DNA of 64,000 bases, from assembly GCA_947095585.1 (NCBI GenBank), contig OX352765.1:57128920-57192919 (forward strand), written 5' to 3'. A program made the position numbers and the translations under genes. Under the pieces are notes generated by a model. The model had not been told where the DNA came from and did not search any database. It worked only from the letters and a program-made list of their open reading frames with translations. Below, one piece after another: positions 35,184 to 47,671 of the stretch (position 1 is the stretch's first letter; each line of letters starts with the position of its first letter). Source of the stretch: Nephrocerus scutellatus. Lineage: Eukaryota > Arthropoda > Insecta > Diptera > Pipunculidae.

Positions 35184-35380
35184 GGGAGTGAAAGTCATGC
35201 CAATGAACGTTGTGGCTACACGTAACGAAGCATTTGTGTGTACGTTTGTCGATTTGTTTTTGTTTTGCTGTATAGAACGTTCATGCCGAAAGTCAACTAC
35301 AAAAGATAACTTTCGGTGGAATCTCTCTTTCAAACTCACTAAAAACTTACCTGTTTCGCTGGACATGACTTTCATTCCGA
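35184..35380. repeat. Short inverted-repeat sequence, possible MITE
   Basis: The left arm GAGTGAAAGTCATGCC and the reversed right arm GAATGAAAGTCATGTCC match, about 190 bp apart, and GTGGCTACAC recurs in inverted form just inside and outside. No clear target duplication was found. Confidence 0.45.
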
Positions 35381-35842
35381 TACCTGTGTAGCCACGCTCT
35401 AAGATTACATACTAATAATATAATACATAGTTAATTTTCAGTGAGATGCACTAGATTATGAAATTCTATTTCAATAAACATTAAAAATTAATTACTGGTG
35501 GACAGGTTCAGGTCGGAATGTTTGAGTTATTTAAATGTTTAATCCTGTACTATTTAGAGCGTGTTTTTTTATGTCGGAGCACTCGGAGATATAATTTAAC
35601 TCTCACAATTAAGATCAGCGTTTTTTTATCATTTTCCGCGAAAAAAATTTTTACTCTGAGTCTTTTTTTCACGCTCTGAAAATTTTCAGATATGATCTTT
35701 TTACTCGGAATAAATATGCAGATATTTTATTTTTTAGTTTGTTGGTAAACAAGACAGTCGGCTACTGTGGAGCAGTCAGGTGAGAAATAAAACTTTAATT
35801 GTAGATAATATTATTAATTTATTAAATCTTTTTTGTTTTTAG

Positions 35843-36146
35843 AGGAACGTAACTTTAAATGGTCCCACGAGACAGCGCTATTACTTTTAAGCGCAATAAA
35901 GGACAATTATGTTGCGCTACAAAATGCAGTTAAAAAATATATTTATCAAAATTCGTGAAATGTTTGAACAAAAACGTTTTCGTCTCACATGGGAGCAAAT
36001 ACAGTCTAAGTGGAAATCAATGGTTAGACAATATAAACAAATAAAAGACCCCAACAACACAACGGGCCGAGACAGGAAAAGTTGTTAGTTTTTCGATGAA
36101 ATGAAAGAAATAGTAGGAAGAACAGCCATTGTCGACAGGGGTTAAC
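35843..36146 (+). pseudogene. Harbinger Myb/SANT-like protein, left part
   Basis: After a probable intron (GT at 35780, AG at 35842) the plus strand reads EERNFKWSHETALLLLSAIK, and after a frameshift IREMFEQKRFRLTWEQIQSK, then WKSMVRQYKQIKD. W-x-E..LL and the later W...K.L/YK pattern is the MADF/Myb-SANT-like domain that Harbinger elements carry as a second protein, which binds element ends and helps import the transposase. It is cut by the Gypsy LTR and continues at about 47159-47340 (basic KKKLKLMEERN region). Confidence 0.72.
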
Positions 36147-36786
36147 TGTTAACATAGAAAATAGCACCATACAAACCACTTCAATCATATGAAATATTCC
36201 ATATTTCATCATTTATTCATAACTGTAATTGCGTGATCCAACTTATATTACTTATATTAATCATCATATATCCAAAGCACGCACCCCTTAAATCTGAACA
36301 TTAATATCTTGTTTACCACTATAATATTCAAGGCCAATCTTATCTTGCAATGCGAATTCTGTCAACATGTTTACATCTTCAATTCAAGGCCAATCCTATA
36401 ATCAAAACACCAGATGGTCAATTACGACGAATATATTCAATAGACTTTTTAATATTCATTCAAGGCCAAAAGTAAAGACAATAACATGTTTACTCCTTCA
36501 AAGATGTAAACAAGTTCAAAGTCCAAAACTATTTCACAACCAAAAACACAAGTTGGATCACTCAACGAATAGTATATAAGAAAACACTTTAGAATAAGAG
36601 ATGATCAGTATTCTTTAATATTCAATCCAGTATTGTTGTGCAGTATTGTTAATTAGCATTTGTTTTATAACTTGTATTACATTGAAGTCTATTATTAAGA
36701 CAATAATTTTCAAAGTATTTTTTATAAACAAATAATAAAGAATAAATTCTTTTTTAAAATTCATAAAATACGCTTGAAAACATAAT
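36147..36786 (+). repeat. 5' LTR of the nested Gypsy element
   Basis: Starts TGTTAACATAGAAAATAGC and ends AAAACATAAT. It differs from the 3' LTR by a 41-bp segment after TTCTGTCAA (about 36364-36404) and a short difference near 36710, besides point changes. Confidence 0.92.
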
Positions 36787-36804
36787 TGGCGCAATCGGTA
36801 GGAT
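36787..36804 (+). promoter_or_regulatory. Primer binding site, probably tRNA-Ser type
   Basis: TGGCGCAATCGGTAGGAT directly follows the LTR. 17.6- and 297-like elements use a tRNA-Ser primer with a similar site (TGGCGCAGTCGG); the assignment is from memory of that group. Confidence 0.65.
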
Positions 36805-36954
36805 GCGCTTGATCAATTAAGATTTACTTTTATTAAAAAGTTTAAAAGTGTTCTGAAATAAAAAGTAAAATTATAAGTTTTCGCGGAAGGATTACTTATA
36901 TTAATTTACTAAATAATACAAGTGAAAAACAAAAAGTGCTAAAACTGTACTAAG

Positions 36955-37300
36955 CTCTACGATAATTAATTGCATTATTAGCAAATTAAAAAGAGCAGAA
37001 ATTCTACGATAATTAATTGCATTATTAGCAAAATAAAAAGTGTAGAAATTAAACAATAATTAATTGCATTATTAGCAAATTAAAAAAGTGCAGAAGCTCC
37101 ACAATAATTAATTGCATTATTAGCAAATTAAAAAGTGCAGAAGCTCCACAATAATTAATTGCATTATTAGCAAATTAAAAAGTGCAGATCACAATAATTA
37201 ATTGCATTATTAGCAAATTAAAAAAGGTGCAGAAATTTCACAATAATTAATTGCATTATTAGCAAATTGAAAAGTGCAAAAGTTCCACGAAAAGTAATTG
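36955..37300 (+). repeat. Leader minisatellite, seven to eight copies of about 47 bp
   Basis: Unit contains ATAATTAATTGCATTATTAG followed by CAAATTAAAAAGTGCAGAAG. The word AATTAATTGCATTATTAGC recurs at about 36964, 37012, 37060, 37107, 37153, 37197 and 37245. It lies between the primer site and gag. Confidence 0.92.
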
Positions 37301-37944
37301 TATTATTTGCAAAAATAAATAAAGAAATTATACTACCATACAAATAAAATTAATTGCATTATTAAAAATAAAAATAAACAAATAATTTCAACAAAAGTGA
37401 AACAGAAGTGAAATTTTATTTTATTAAAGTGTATAATTTTTACAACAAATTTGACTATTTGAAAGACATAAAAACTTAAATAAACTATTGGCTAAAAAAA
37501 AGAAAAGACATACATTAATTAAAACAAACTATTGGTCGAAAGAAAAATAAAATAATAATAAATAAAAATTAACATAAACTCTTGGTCAGCATTAAAATAA
37601 AATCAACACAGACGAATCAACATAATCAGACTACATAATAAGTGCAACACAGCAACATACCACAAAGTAAGAAGAAATACAACAAACACAACAAAGTCGA
37701 AATAACTAGCAAATATTATTAGAAGACAACTTATAACAAAATCACCAGGATCAACAACAAGAACAACAAGGTCAAATTAAAATAAATTTTTAGATTTTAC
37801 TAAATAAATATATATAAATATATATAAAATCAAAATAAATTTTTATATACAGGTCCCCTAGTCTTTTACCCTAATTACCTTACTACTTATACTTTAAAAA
37901 AAAAATTTATCTCTTTTTACAAAATTAAAATTTAATTCAATAAA

Positions 37945-38940
37945 ATGGCATTGGAAATTCAACAAAATAAAGTGGTCCCAGATCCTATTAAATATTTAAA
38001 TTCCCTTCCTTACTATGACGGAAACACAGACAATTTATTAACATTCACAAATCTAGTAGACAGAATATATCCCTTACTAGCAACTTACGATGACCTTTCT
38101 CAATATTTATTCTCTGATAATTAATTCTCAAATTAATCAGAAAAGCTAGAGAGATTATAGAAATCAACACACAAGCCATTGCTTGGGGTGAAATTAAAGA
38201 CGTTTTACAAAATAATTTTGCAGAAAGACGTAGCGTAGAACAACTTTTTGACGAATTGAGAGGTGTTACCTTTAACAATAATGTTTTAGGTTTTTTCAAT
38301 GCAATCAAAGATAAATTACGAAAACTAAACAATAAAACTCTATTAGAAACTGGACCAGGTAAAACAGCGAACGTGAACCAATGAAAACAATTCTAATTTG
38401 TCGAAATCCAGAAAACTTAGAATCAGCAATAGATATACTCAGTCAAACAGGCTACACAGACCAATCAACTCCAGAACAATTCTATAATCGTAATAATAAT
38501 AGATAAACATAATAATTATAATAATTATTTTTCCTCGAATAAACAAGAATACAAAAATAAATACCAACAGAACCCAAATAGAGACGAACATTTTAATAGA
38601 TACAGACAAGAACCGAATCAAACAAAAAAAGAACAGTATACTTATAAAAATGACCAATATCAAAACAAAAAAGGACAATATTATAGAAAAGACCAGAAAC
38701 AATATACAAACAAACAATACGATAATTATAGATCCGACCAATATCAGAATAAGAACAGACAGTTCAATAATTATAGAAATGATAGTTATAATAATTATAG
38801 ACAACCAAATTATAATCAATTAGCAAGTGAGATTCAAAATAATTTACCAAATACCAAACAACAACAAACTGTTGAGCCAATGGAGATAAATAAATGTGAA
38901 ACAAGCGAAAAATTTTACTCACGAGCCTCGGAGGAGATTT
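37945..38940 (+). pseudogene. gag: Gag of the nested Gypsy element (broken)
   Basis: Starts at ATG 37945 (MALEIQQNKVVPDP) and reads PYYDGNTDNLLTFTNLVDRI, then after a frameshift near 38125 AIAWGEIKDVLQNNFAERRS and VEQLFDELRGVTFNNN, the capsid motif of the 17.6/297 gag. After another shift the protein becomes extremely rich in asparagine, tyrosine, lysine and glutamine (38510-38830) with no zinc knuckle, as in that group. It is interrupted by at least two frameshifts and several stops. Confidence 0.78.
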
Positions 38941-40350
38941 ACCATATGTAAAAATTAAATCTAATAAAAATCCATTAAAATTTATTATCGATACTGGAGC
39001 AACAAACTCTATTATAAATCCAGGCCTTTGTAATCCTAAATGGAAAGTAGTAATTAATAAAATTCAAATTAAAACACTACAACATAATATAAATGTAACT
39101 GAAAGAGTATCAGTTTTTTTAAGAATTTGGTGATCTAAAGCAAAAAATTGACTTTTTGGTCTGCGCGTTCCATGATAAATACGACGGTATTATTGGAAAC
39201 GACATACTAAAACGATTTAACGCTAAAATATATTACAAACATAATCCATTAGAAATCAATGGACAAACTATACAAATGTTGTTTGAAAGATCAAACAAAC
39301 ATACCGTACAATTATTGGTGAACCAACAAAAAGGACTAGTTTACCTCAAGAAGCAGAAGTTCTTGAAAAACGAAGTAATTTTTGACGAAGGAATTTACAA
39401 TGTTGAAAATCATAAGATTGAAGTTCAGACGAATGTAATATGCCAAAGTCAAATTGAAATAAATCCAAATGAAATTGAAGAAGTTAATATAAAAAATTTC
39501 TCTATAATAGAAGAATATAATAATAAATCATTAACGGAACAATTACGAACTCAACATCTCAACGCAGAAGAGAAGCAAAAATTATTAAAATAATAAATCA
39601 ATATTCAAACATTTTTTATCAAGAAAATTCAGATCTCTCTTTAACAAATGCAATCAAACATGAAATACGTACTACTGATAATGTACCAATAAACGGGAAG
39701 TCATACAGATATCCTTACATACATAAAGATGAAGTCAAAACCCAGATTCAAGAACTCCTCGAAAATAACATTATAAGGCCGAGCTATTCACTTTATTCAG
39801 CCCCAGTGTGGATTGTACCGGAAAAGGTCGACGCCAGTGGAAAACAAAAGTGGAGGCTTGTCGTAGACTATCGTAAACTCAATGAAGTTACAATAAACGA
39901 CAAGTACCCTTTACCAAATATTGATGATATACTATATAAACTAGGCAGATGCCAGTATTTCACAACCCTTGACTTAGCAAAGGGATTTCATCAAATAGAA
40001 ATTAAGGAAAAAGATATTCATAAAACAGCCTTTAGCGTAGAAGGAGGACATTATGAATTCTTAAGAATGCCATTTGGACTGAAGACAGCCCCAATGACAT
40101 TTCAAAGACTTATGCAGTCATCATCGAGCGCTCAACACGAGCACACGCAGATCACGCATCATATCATATCGTCCAGCTACCTGCTAACGATTAAAAAAAA
40201 AACCCAAAACCAAAAGCGAGCATTTCGCTACCTGCTACTTTTTTATTTAATATTATTTCACTAATTATTTTTTAATTTCAGAAATACTTTTCTTTTCCAG
40301 TTATTAGAAATTATTTTCAGAAAAGGTTTTCCTTTCAATCAGCCCTATAA

Positions 40351-41725
40351 AATGGGGAAAAAATCTAAAAGGAAGGAAAAAGTCAACGAGGTCTTGTCCT
40401 TAATTAAGGAATAAGTCACAAACCATGGTGGGGATTTCCTCTTGTCATTGTACCGAAGGCTGGATGAAGTGAACCAGCTGTGCGATTCAGCGATTTCAGA
40501 GGAGGAAACCATGAGCGTTGTCGAGGAATCGGATACTGAAGCGTCCGAAGCCAGCAGCGGCGGAGAGGATAATTTTAGCGACGAAGATAGTAGCAAGGAT
40601 CGTTCATCTCCCGAAACCATGCCAGTAAAGGCAAAAAGAAGAAGATTGTCTGCAAGTTCCAGACCTTCATTACCACAAGCTTCATCTCCGCCTTCAGTAG
40701 CAGGGATTGCGCTAAAACCAATTGTTGTGGAGAAAACAACAAAACCAAAAGAGGTGCAACGTAAAACGGTGCAGTCATCACAACCAACCGCTCCAGGGAA
40801 CATAACTACGCAGAGTACTGGACCAGCAACCAAACCATTTGCTATCCCACCAATAATCTGTTTCAGACTGAACGTCGCTGAACTCACAAAGTTCACGAAG
40901 AGTGCCAATATTAGTTGCAGAATTTGCAACATCAATAGCAGCAAATCGGTCGTTACGGCCATGATCAAAGACGGCCACCAGCGAATTCGGTCTTTCCTAC
41001 AGTCGGGAAAGACTGAATTCAACACCTATACCGCTAAGGAGGACAGGAAAGAATTGTTGGTCCTTAAAGCTATTCACCACTCCTTTGACACTGAGGATGT
41101 CAAGGAAGCGTTGACGGCAGAGGGTGTCCCTGTAGTGAAGGTCAAACCCTTCAAATCACAAAGGAACGACAGGAAATTTAACCATTTCATTGTAAAGCTT
41201 GAGAAGAACTGCGATAAAGCAGCAGTATGCTCAAAAACCCTCCTGATGAACCAGCTGGTGCATTGGGAAAAGCTAAAACCAGCAGGCATTACCCAATGCA
41301 AAAATTGCCAAAAGTTTGGACATGTCGCAAGCAATTGCGGCATGAAGTATAGATGTGTCAAGTGCAAAGACGAACATTTACCTGGCCAATGCCCGAGAAA
41401 CGCAGACAACAAGAAAGACGACAACGTCTTCTGCACAAATTGCCAAAAAAATGGACATCCTGCAAACTATCGAGGATGTTCGCCCAGATGTCTGCTGCAA
41501 AAGCGATAGTGAAAGGAGTTAGCTTTGCTAGTATAGCTGCTATGGGGACTGCTATCAAGCCAGCTACAATCAACAAACCACCACCAACCATCCAAGAAAG
41601 CAGTAAACCAGTGAAGAAACAGGCTTTAAAAGCGGCCCCATCTGCTAATTATAGCAGCCTTGATGACAGGTCCAAAACAACCATTTTGGGTCGAAAGTCT
41701 TGTGGAAGACGCCACTTCTGCAAGT
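40351..41725 (+). pseudogene. Jockey copy 2 ORF1 (gag-like)
   Basis: ORF1 begins at ATG 40351 (MGKKSKRKEKVNEVL), stops after 20 codons and shifts into the 355-codon frame 40442-41509. It has the acidic SEEETM region, the RNA-binding region (ICFRLNVAELTKFTK) and three knuckles, CKNCQKFGHVASNC, CVKCKDEHLPGQC and CTNCQKNGHPANYRGC. Another shift near 41500 leads to MSAAKAIVKGVSFASIAAMG and the end of ORF1. It shows where the family's true start lies, which copy 1 cannot. Confidence 0.9.
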
Positions 41726-43102
41726 AATCCTGTAGTGCGGTTTAGTGAAGAAAACCCCGCTAGAGCGCCCGTAGACGTTGAAATGTTTACCAAAACAGCT
41801 ATTGTCAGTGATTTAATAATGAGTGGAAACTCAAAAAAATCATCGGGCATTTACGGGATTTCTAACTTTTTGCTTAAAAAGTTACCGGGTATGGTAATCT
41901 TGATGTTAACCATCACTTTCAACAATTGCCTTAACAATGGTTACTTTCCAGACAACTGGAAGGTGGCCAAAGTAGTACCAGTACCCAAGAAAACTTACCG
42001 CTCAAGCGTAACTGGTTACCGTCCAATAGCTTTACTGTGTTGTATCAGTAAAGTATTCGACTAAACGTTAAAAACAGTACAGTAGCCTGTTTGCTAGACA
42101 TCAAAAAAGCCTTCGATAGTGCATGGATCAACGGGCTTCTGTTCAAACTTATTAGATTTGGCTTCCCCAAAATAATAAAAAATAAATAATAATAAAAATA
42201 ATTAAAAAATTTCTCTTTCACAGGGTATTTTTTGTACAGATTTTTGGCGACTCATCCACTAGGAAAGGGATTAAAGCCCGAGTTCCTCAAGGTTCCAGAC
42301 TTGGCCCTGTCCTTTTCAACATCTACACGGCGGATCAACCCACCAATACAGCCGGAACAAGCAGCATACTTTACGCGGATGACTCCATCACGTATGCCGT
42401 TTCTCTCTCTCCTGAGATAGCTGCCCAAAGAGTGGAGGAACAGCTTCGAAATCTTTGGGAGTACTACAGGAAGTGGGGACTGAAGATCAACGCTAACAAA
42501 TTGGAACTCATCTGCTTCCGAGTGCCAGCAACCGAAACAAGGATAAGAAAAATCCCAAGCCGGTGCAGAGCCTTAAAAATCACCCTCCCGGATAACACGA
42601 TAACAAACACCAAGTCAGAGACTAAGTACCTGGGAATCAACTTAACTGAGAGGCTCAAGTTTAACTCTCACATCGATAAAACATTGAAAAAAGCGAACTA
42701 CGCTCTTCATTTGGTGCACCCGCTACTAAGAAGACGAATATGGTTCACCGTCTCACCAACAACGATGAAGAAGATCTCCCTATTTGAAAGGAAGGTACTT
42801 AGGATCTGTACAGGACTCTGGGGGGTGCCAAAAAGCTAAAAGTTTGTGTCGACTGCAAGACTTTACGACGCGGCAGGTCTGCTGCCAATAACTGACCACT
42901 TGTTCCAAATGGCAAAGAAATTCGTTGATGGGTTAGAAACACATCCAAGTCCGGAGATGCAAGGACTGAGAATCGAGGAAATCGCGCCAAGCCACCGCTA
43001 CATAAACATTTGAGGATTCACAGATGCTAGATACAACGACATCCTTAATAATCAAGACGCCTCCTTCTACGAGAAGGCCAACAATCAACATTACAGAGGC
43101 TG
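41690..43102 (+). pseudogene. Jockey copy 2 RT fragments
   Basis: ORF1 sequence is joined near 41690 directly to the RT N-terminus (ESLVEDATSASNPVVRFSEE), so the whole endonuclease is deleted. RT motifs: GYRPIALLCCISKVF, DIKKAFDSAW (after a deletion and shift), GIKARVPQGS-type block near 42275, and YADDSITYAVS near 42378. The thumb frame 42432-42839 follows, then the C-terminal end with NNQHYRG before the TGA at 43100. The SIRKKINTF-to-KGLNVK segment seen in copy 1 is missing. Confidence 0.85.
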
Positions 43103-45689
43103 AAGATCGCCCTGTTTATACCCCCTTTTATATTTTTTCTTCCATTTTTATTTTATTTTAAAATTTATCGTTTAAAATTAAATTACTTTAAATATAAACA
43201 TGTAGTAGATTAAGTAGTAAATAATATTGTTTAATAATAAGCAATACAAAAAAAAGACAATGTAAATACGTCGGGCCCCTATTGTTGAGCCGACACTTAT
43301 TAATAATAGTTATAAGTTTAGTTTTAAGTCAAAATTGTATATTACTTTAATGTTAAATAAAATATCTTAATCTAATCAAAGACTTATGAACAATATCTTA
43401 AGGTTTATATTAATAAGATTTGTTTAGTCTATCTGGACGACATTATCATCTTCTCTACTTCAATACAAGAACATATACATTCAATCAATTTAATATTTAA
43501 TTGTTTAAGGAAAGCAAATCTAAAAATTCAATTAGATAAATCAGAGTTTCTAAAGAAAGAAACAGAATTTCTTGGTCATATAGTGACACAAAATGGAATA
43601 AAACCAAATCCCAAAAAGCTTGAATTAAATAAATTTCCAATACCAAAAACTACGAAACAAATTAAACAATTTTAGGACTCACTGGTTATTATAGGAAATT
43701 CATTAAAGACTATTCATTAATAGCAAAGCCAATGACATCATTCTTAAAAAAGAATACTAAAATAGACATTTCAAATATAAAATATCAAGAAAGTTTTAAC
43801 ACACTAAAAAAATTATTAATAAACGATCCAATACTAAGTTACCCTGACTTTACAAAAAAATTTACCCTTACAACAGATGCTAGTAATTATGCATTAGGAG
43901 CAATACTTTCTCAAAATAATCATCCGATATGTTACGCTAGCAGAACATTAAATGAACATGAAATAAATTACAGCACCATCGAAAAGGAACTATTAGCAAT
44001 CGTCTGGTCAACAAAATATTTCAGACCATATCTTTTTGGACGTAAATTTACAATCGAAACCGATCATAAACCTTTAACTTGGCTTTTCTCAATAAAAGAA
44101 CCAAATTCAAAACTAGTAAGATGGAGACTAAAATTATCCGAATTTGACAAAAAAACAAAAATGCAGACGCACTCTCCCGAATAGAAATAAATCTTACAGA
44201 AAGAAAGAAATGAAGAAAATGGATCAAACATATTTCCACTTAGTAAATCCCATTTAAATATATTTAAAACACAAATAGCAATCTTTAAAATTACTTCCGG
44301 TTCATTAAGAATTAAGCAAATAAATTTTTTTAATAAAAATAGAAAAGTTATTCATATCAAATCACTAGATGAAGAAACAGCATTAATACTCTTAAAATCG
44401 CATTTCAATCCAAAATCCTTAAACTGTCTTTATGCAGATAACGAAGAATTCATAAAAACACTAGAAGATGTTTATCAAAAATATTTTGCAGAACAAGGAC
44501 AATTAAAAATAATTAAAACTAACAAATTACTAAAGGACATAACAAATGAAGAAGAATTTTTTGAAATCATTAAAAATGAACATCTCAGAAATAATCACAG
44601 AGGAATCATAGAAGTATATAAAGAACTATTCTTAAAATTTTATCATCCAAAGTTGAACATTAGAATAGCCCAATTTATCAATAATTGCGAAATATGTAAT
44701 TTAGAAAAATATGATCGAAATCCAATTAAAAATAAATATTAACTAACGGAAACCCCTTCAGCACCAAACGAAATTATTCATGCAGACGTTTTCTATTCAC
44801 TTGAAAAACAACTCTTTGTCACGTTCATAGATAAATTCAGCAAATTTGCTCAAGCAATAAAAATTACAGCAAGAACATGGGCAGAATTTAAAAGAAGTAT
44901 TCTAACATTAATCGCTGCTATTGGACCAATAAATAAATTAATTGTAGACAACGAGCTAGGATTTAAAGCCCTTCCACTAAAAGAATTCTTACAAAACGAA
45001 AACATAGAAATCCATTATACTTCAAATTATAACCACACATCCAATTCAGATGTAGAAAGATTACATAACACAATCAATGAACACATTAGATTATTAAGGC
45101 ATGATCCAAACACAAATAATAATACTGTTGAAGAAAAGATATTAAAAATTATAAATTATTATAACAATACCATACATTCAACTACTGATAAAAAACCAAT
45201 CGACTTCAAAACGGAAAAATACATAACGAATATAATTCTATAAAAGAGAAAATATTGAAGAAAAAACAAACATCCATAAATAAATTAAATAAAGAAAGAG
45301 AAGATATAGAAATACAACCAGGAACTAACTTTATTAAAGAAACTCGTGGTGGAAAAAATCATACAAAATTCAGAAAACATACAACTTGATACAGAAAAAA
45401 TAGATGAAAATCATATAATCGACAAACAAAATAATTTAAAATATTATAAATCACACATAAAACGGAAAAAGAAATATCAAAATAATGACTTACCTACAAT
45501 TCAAACAAAGAAAAAACATAATAAAAGAAACATAAGGAAAGATTCGTAAATTAAATAAAAACCACATAAAGAACTCACCACTCTACTATCCAATTCACCT
45601 TTGTTAATTAATAAAATGATATAATGAAAATTAAAATGACAATTTACTTCATAAAAAGGTACAGGACTTAAATATATAGCAGGCACAAT

Positions 45690-46624
45690 GGATTCCCAAG
45701 ACAAAATCGAAATAAAATCTCAACTAAAAGCACTTAAATCAAAAAACAAAGAAATAATTTCGGAATATAATAAACAAGTTTCATTCAATTTTAAGATAAC
45801 TCAACAGATAGAAAATATAACTAATCATATTAGAAACAAAAAAATATTACACAATTTTTAAATGACTTTAACAAACTAAATAAAAAAGACATTACTAAGA
45901 TAGAAAAAGAAATAAATTACATACAACATATGTATCAAATTAATTATGACATCAATCTTTTCCGACATCACATAGACGACATAGAACAAATTATTCTAAC
46001 AAGCAAACTCGGTATACTTACAAGAAATTTTTTAACAGAACAGGAACTAAAACTAGCCAAAAATATGCAAGGCCTAAGGACACAAAAATAGCAGTAATAT
46101 TTGAACATGAAGTCATTATAATAATTCTCTTAATACCCAAATATTCCAACTCCTCATATTCCACTATTATAATTGAACCAATTCCAGACAAAAACAATAA
46201 AGCCATATCATTAAACGAAAACACCTTTATAATAGATCAAAATAATAGTATATATGATAAAAATGTAAAAGATATGTTAGAGAAAAACTTAAACAAAAGA
46301 AGAAACAATTGTACTACAAATATTATAAAATTTGAAAAAGCATATTGTAAAATGAAAAATTTTACAGAGGAAAAAATCAAAGAAATAATCCCAGGAATTG
46401 TATTGACGAAAAATATTTCTAAAATAAATAATAAAGAAAAAATATATTATCATACATCATACATATCTATAATATCTATACTAATTATCATTTTGTTAGT
46501 ATATAACTTTTTAAAATATAAAAATATAATAGTAAGAAAAACTCTTACTTCGTTGGAGCCCCAGGCTAGCAGTGGGGGTGTTAACATAGAAAATAGCACC
46601 ATACAAACCACTTCAATCATATGA
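45690..46624 (+). pseudogene. env: Envelope-like gene of the nested Gypsy element, broken
   Basis: Plus-strand frames from about 45690: MDSQDKIEIKSQLKALKSKN, a long coiled-coil-like lysine/asparagine-rich region, then IEQIILTSKLGILTRNFL, typical of the 17.6/gypsy-type envelope ectodomain. After a frameshift near 46090 the last 116 codons (46274-46624) include cysteines CTTN and CKMKN, and a hydrophobic membrane segment SYISIISILIIILLVYNFL just before the end. The ORF runs into the 3' LTR. It would mediate membrane fusion in an infectious relative; the signal and N-terminal subunit are not found, so this copy is not functional. Confidence 0.75.
46570..46578 (+). promoter_or_regulatory. Polypurine tract before the 3' LTR
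   Basis: AGTGGGGG lies immediately before the LTR start TGTTAAC and is not next to the 5' LTR. It would prime plus-strand DNA synthesis. Confidence 0.7.
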
Positions 46625-47156
46625 AATATTCAATATTTCATCATTTATTCATAACTGTAATTGCGTGATTCAACTTATATTACTTATATTAATCATCATA
46701 TATTCAAAGCACGCACCCCTTAAATCTGAGCATTAATATCTTGTTTACCACTAGAATATTCAAGGCCAATCTTATCTTGCAATGCGAATTCTGTCAAAAC
46801 ACCAGATGGTCAATTACGACGAATATATTCAATACACTTTTTAATATTCATTCAAGGCCAAAAGTAAAGACAATAACATGTTTACTCCTTCAAAGACGTA
46901 AACAAGTTCAAAGTCCAAAACTATTTCACAACCAAAAACACAAGTTGGATCACTCAACGAATAGTATATAAGAAAACACTTTAGAATAAGAGATGATCAG
47001 TATTCTTTAATATTCAATCCAGTATTGTTGTGCAGTATTGTTAATTAGCATTTGTTTTATAACTTGTATTACATTGAAGTCTATTATTAAGACAATAAAT
47101 AAATAATAGAGAATAAATTCTTTTTTAAAATTCATAAAATACGCTTGAAAACATAA
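46579..47156 (+). repeat. 3' LTR of the nested Gypsy element
   Basis: Starts TGTTAACATAGAAAATAGC and ends AAAACATAAT, aligned with 36147-36786. A likely poly(A) region, AATAATAGAGAATAAATTC, is near its end. Confidence 0.92.
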
Positions 47157-47535
47157 TTTCTAACCCCTCCGGTAATCTCAACTGCATGCGAGACACCGTT
47201 ATTGGAACACCGAAAACGGAAGGAAAATAAATCAAACTTGGATGAATACAGAAAGAAAAAACTAAAATTAATGGAGGAACGCAATTCCATTACGAGAAAC
47301 TTTGTGGAACACTATATATAAAAAAAACCCGGTAGAACCAGAATGATAACAACTGATAGATGAAAAAGGCTGTGTTTGGAACTGATTTTAATTTATTTTA
47401 TTTTATTTTTTATTTATGTAAATATGTTTTTATAAAATATGAATTAAAGACTGAATTTATCAAATTAATGAATACCAAATGAATTACATCAAATAGCAAC
47501 AAACATGTTTTATGTCGGAACTGATAGTTAAAACA

Positions 47536-47671
47536 TTAAAAAAGGGAATTTGTTATCTGGTCACGTTTTCTTTGTGCTTGAGTTCCCCCACCAGCTTCAT
47601 AAATTTCATCTTCATCATCATCCGCCTCTATAGCAATTTCGATGTGGCTATCACTATTTTCTTCATTTGAT
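47536..47671 (-). pseudogene. Harbinger transposase, C-terminal end
   Basis: The minus strand reads ISNEENSDSHIEIAIEADDD, then EIYEAGGGTQAQRKRDQI, ending TNSLF and stop at 47536. An acidic region followed by a basic R-x-x-I tail is usual for Harbinger transposases. It is separated from the rest by small MITEs (47672-48172) and the hAT element. Confidence 0.65.

Larger units (their letters stand above)
40115..43376 (+). mobile_element. Jockey copy 2 (plus strand), nearly full 5' end, internally deleted
   Basis: Bounded by a 12-bp direct repeat CAAAGACTTATG at 40103-40114 and 43377-43388, both inside the Gypsy RT. It keeps the 5' untranslated region (starting CAGTCATCATCGAGCG), which the other copies lack. 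The 3' end matches copies 1 and 3 (ATATCTTAATCTAAT) with almost no A tail left. The endonuclease and part of the RT are missing. Confidence 0.93.
38941..45240 (+). pseudogene. pol: Pol of the nested Gypsy element, split by jockey copy 2
   Basis: In order: protease (FIIDTGATNSII, then a GIIGNDILKRF segment) to about 39593; RT start (WRLVVDYRKLNEV, TTLDLAKGFHQIE, MPFGLKTAPMTFQRLM) to 40114; jockey insertion; RT continuing at 43389 with [27 protein letters not shown]; RNase H ([46 protein letters not shown]) to about 44150; integrase with a finger ending IINNCEIC-type cysteines, HADVF (first aspartate), IVDNELGF and the SNSDVERLHNT glutamate, near 44650-45240. Several shifts and stops break the frame. 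Confidence 0.88.
36147..47158 (+). mobile_element. Gypsy-type (17.6/297-like) retrotransposon with envelope, split by a jockey LINE
   Basis: Plus-strand element with matching LTRs (36147-36786 and 46579-47156), primer site, long repeat-rich leader, gag, pol and envelope. 4-bp TAAC sequence occurs at both outer flanks (36143-36146 and 47161-47164), a possible target duplication offset by a few bases from the right LTR end. A jockey LINE sits in the RT (40115-43376). The composition is strikingly A-rich. Gene order, protease-RT-RNase H-integrase-env and the primer site resemble the insect errantivirus-type 17.6/297 group. Numerous stops and frameshifts. Confidence 0.9.

Noticed and set aside
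36955..37300. Regularly spaced repeats resembling a CRISPR array
   Set aside because: No variable spacers; units are contiguous tandem copies in a retrotransposon leader of a eukaryotic genome.
38439..38819. Minus-strand 126-codon hydrophobic ORF, looks like a membrane protein
   Set aside because: It is the reverse shadow of the asparagine/tyrosine-rich gag linker of the Gypsy element; AT-rich codons read backwards give isoleucine and leucine.
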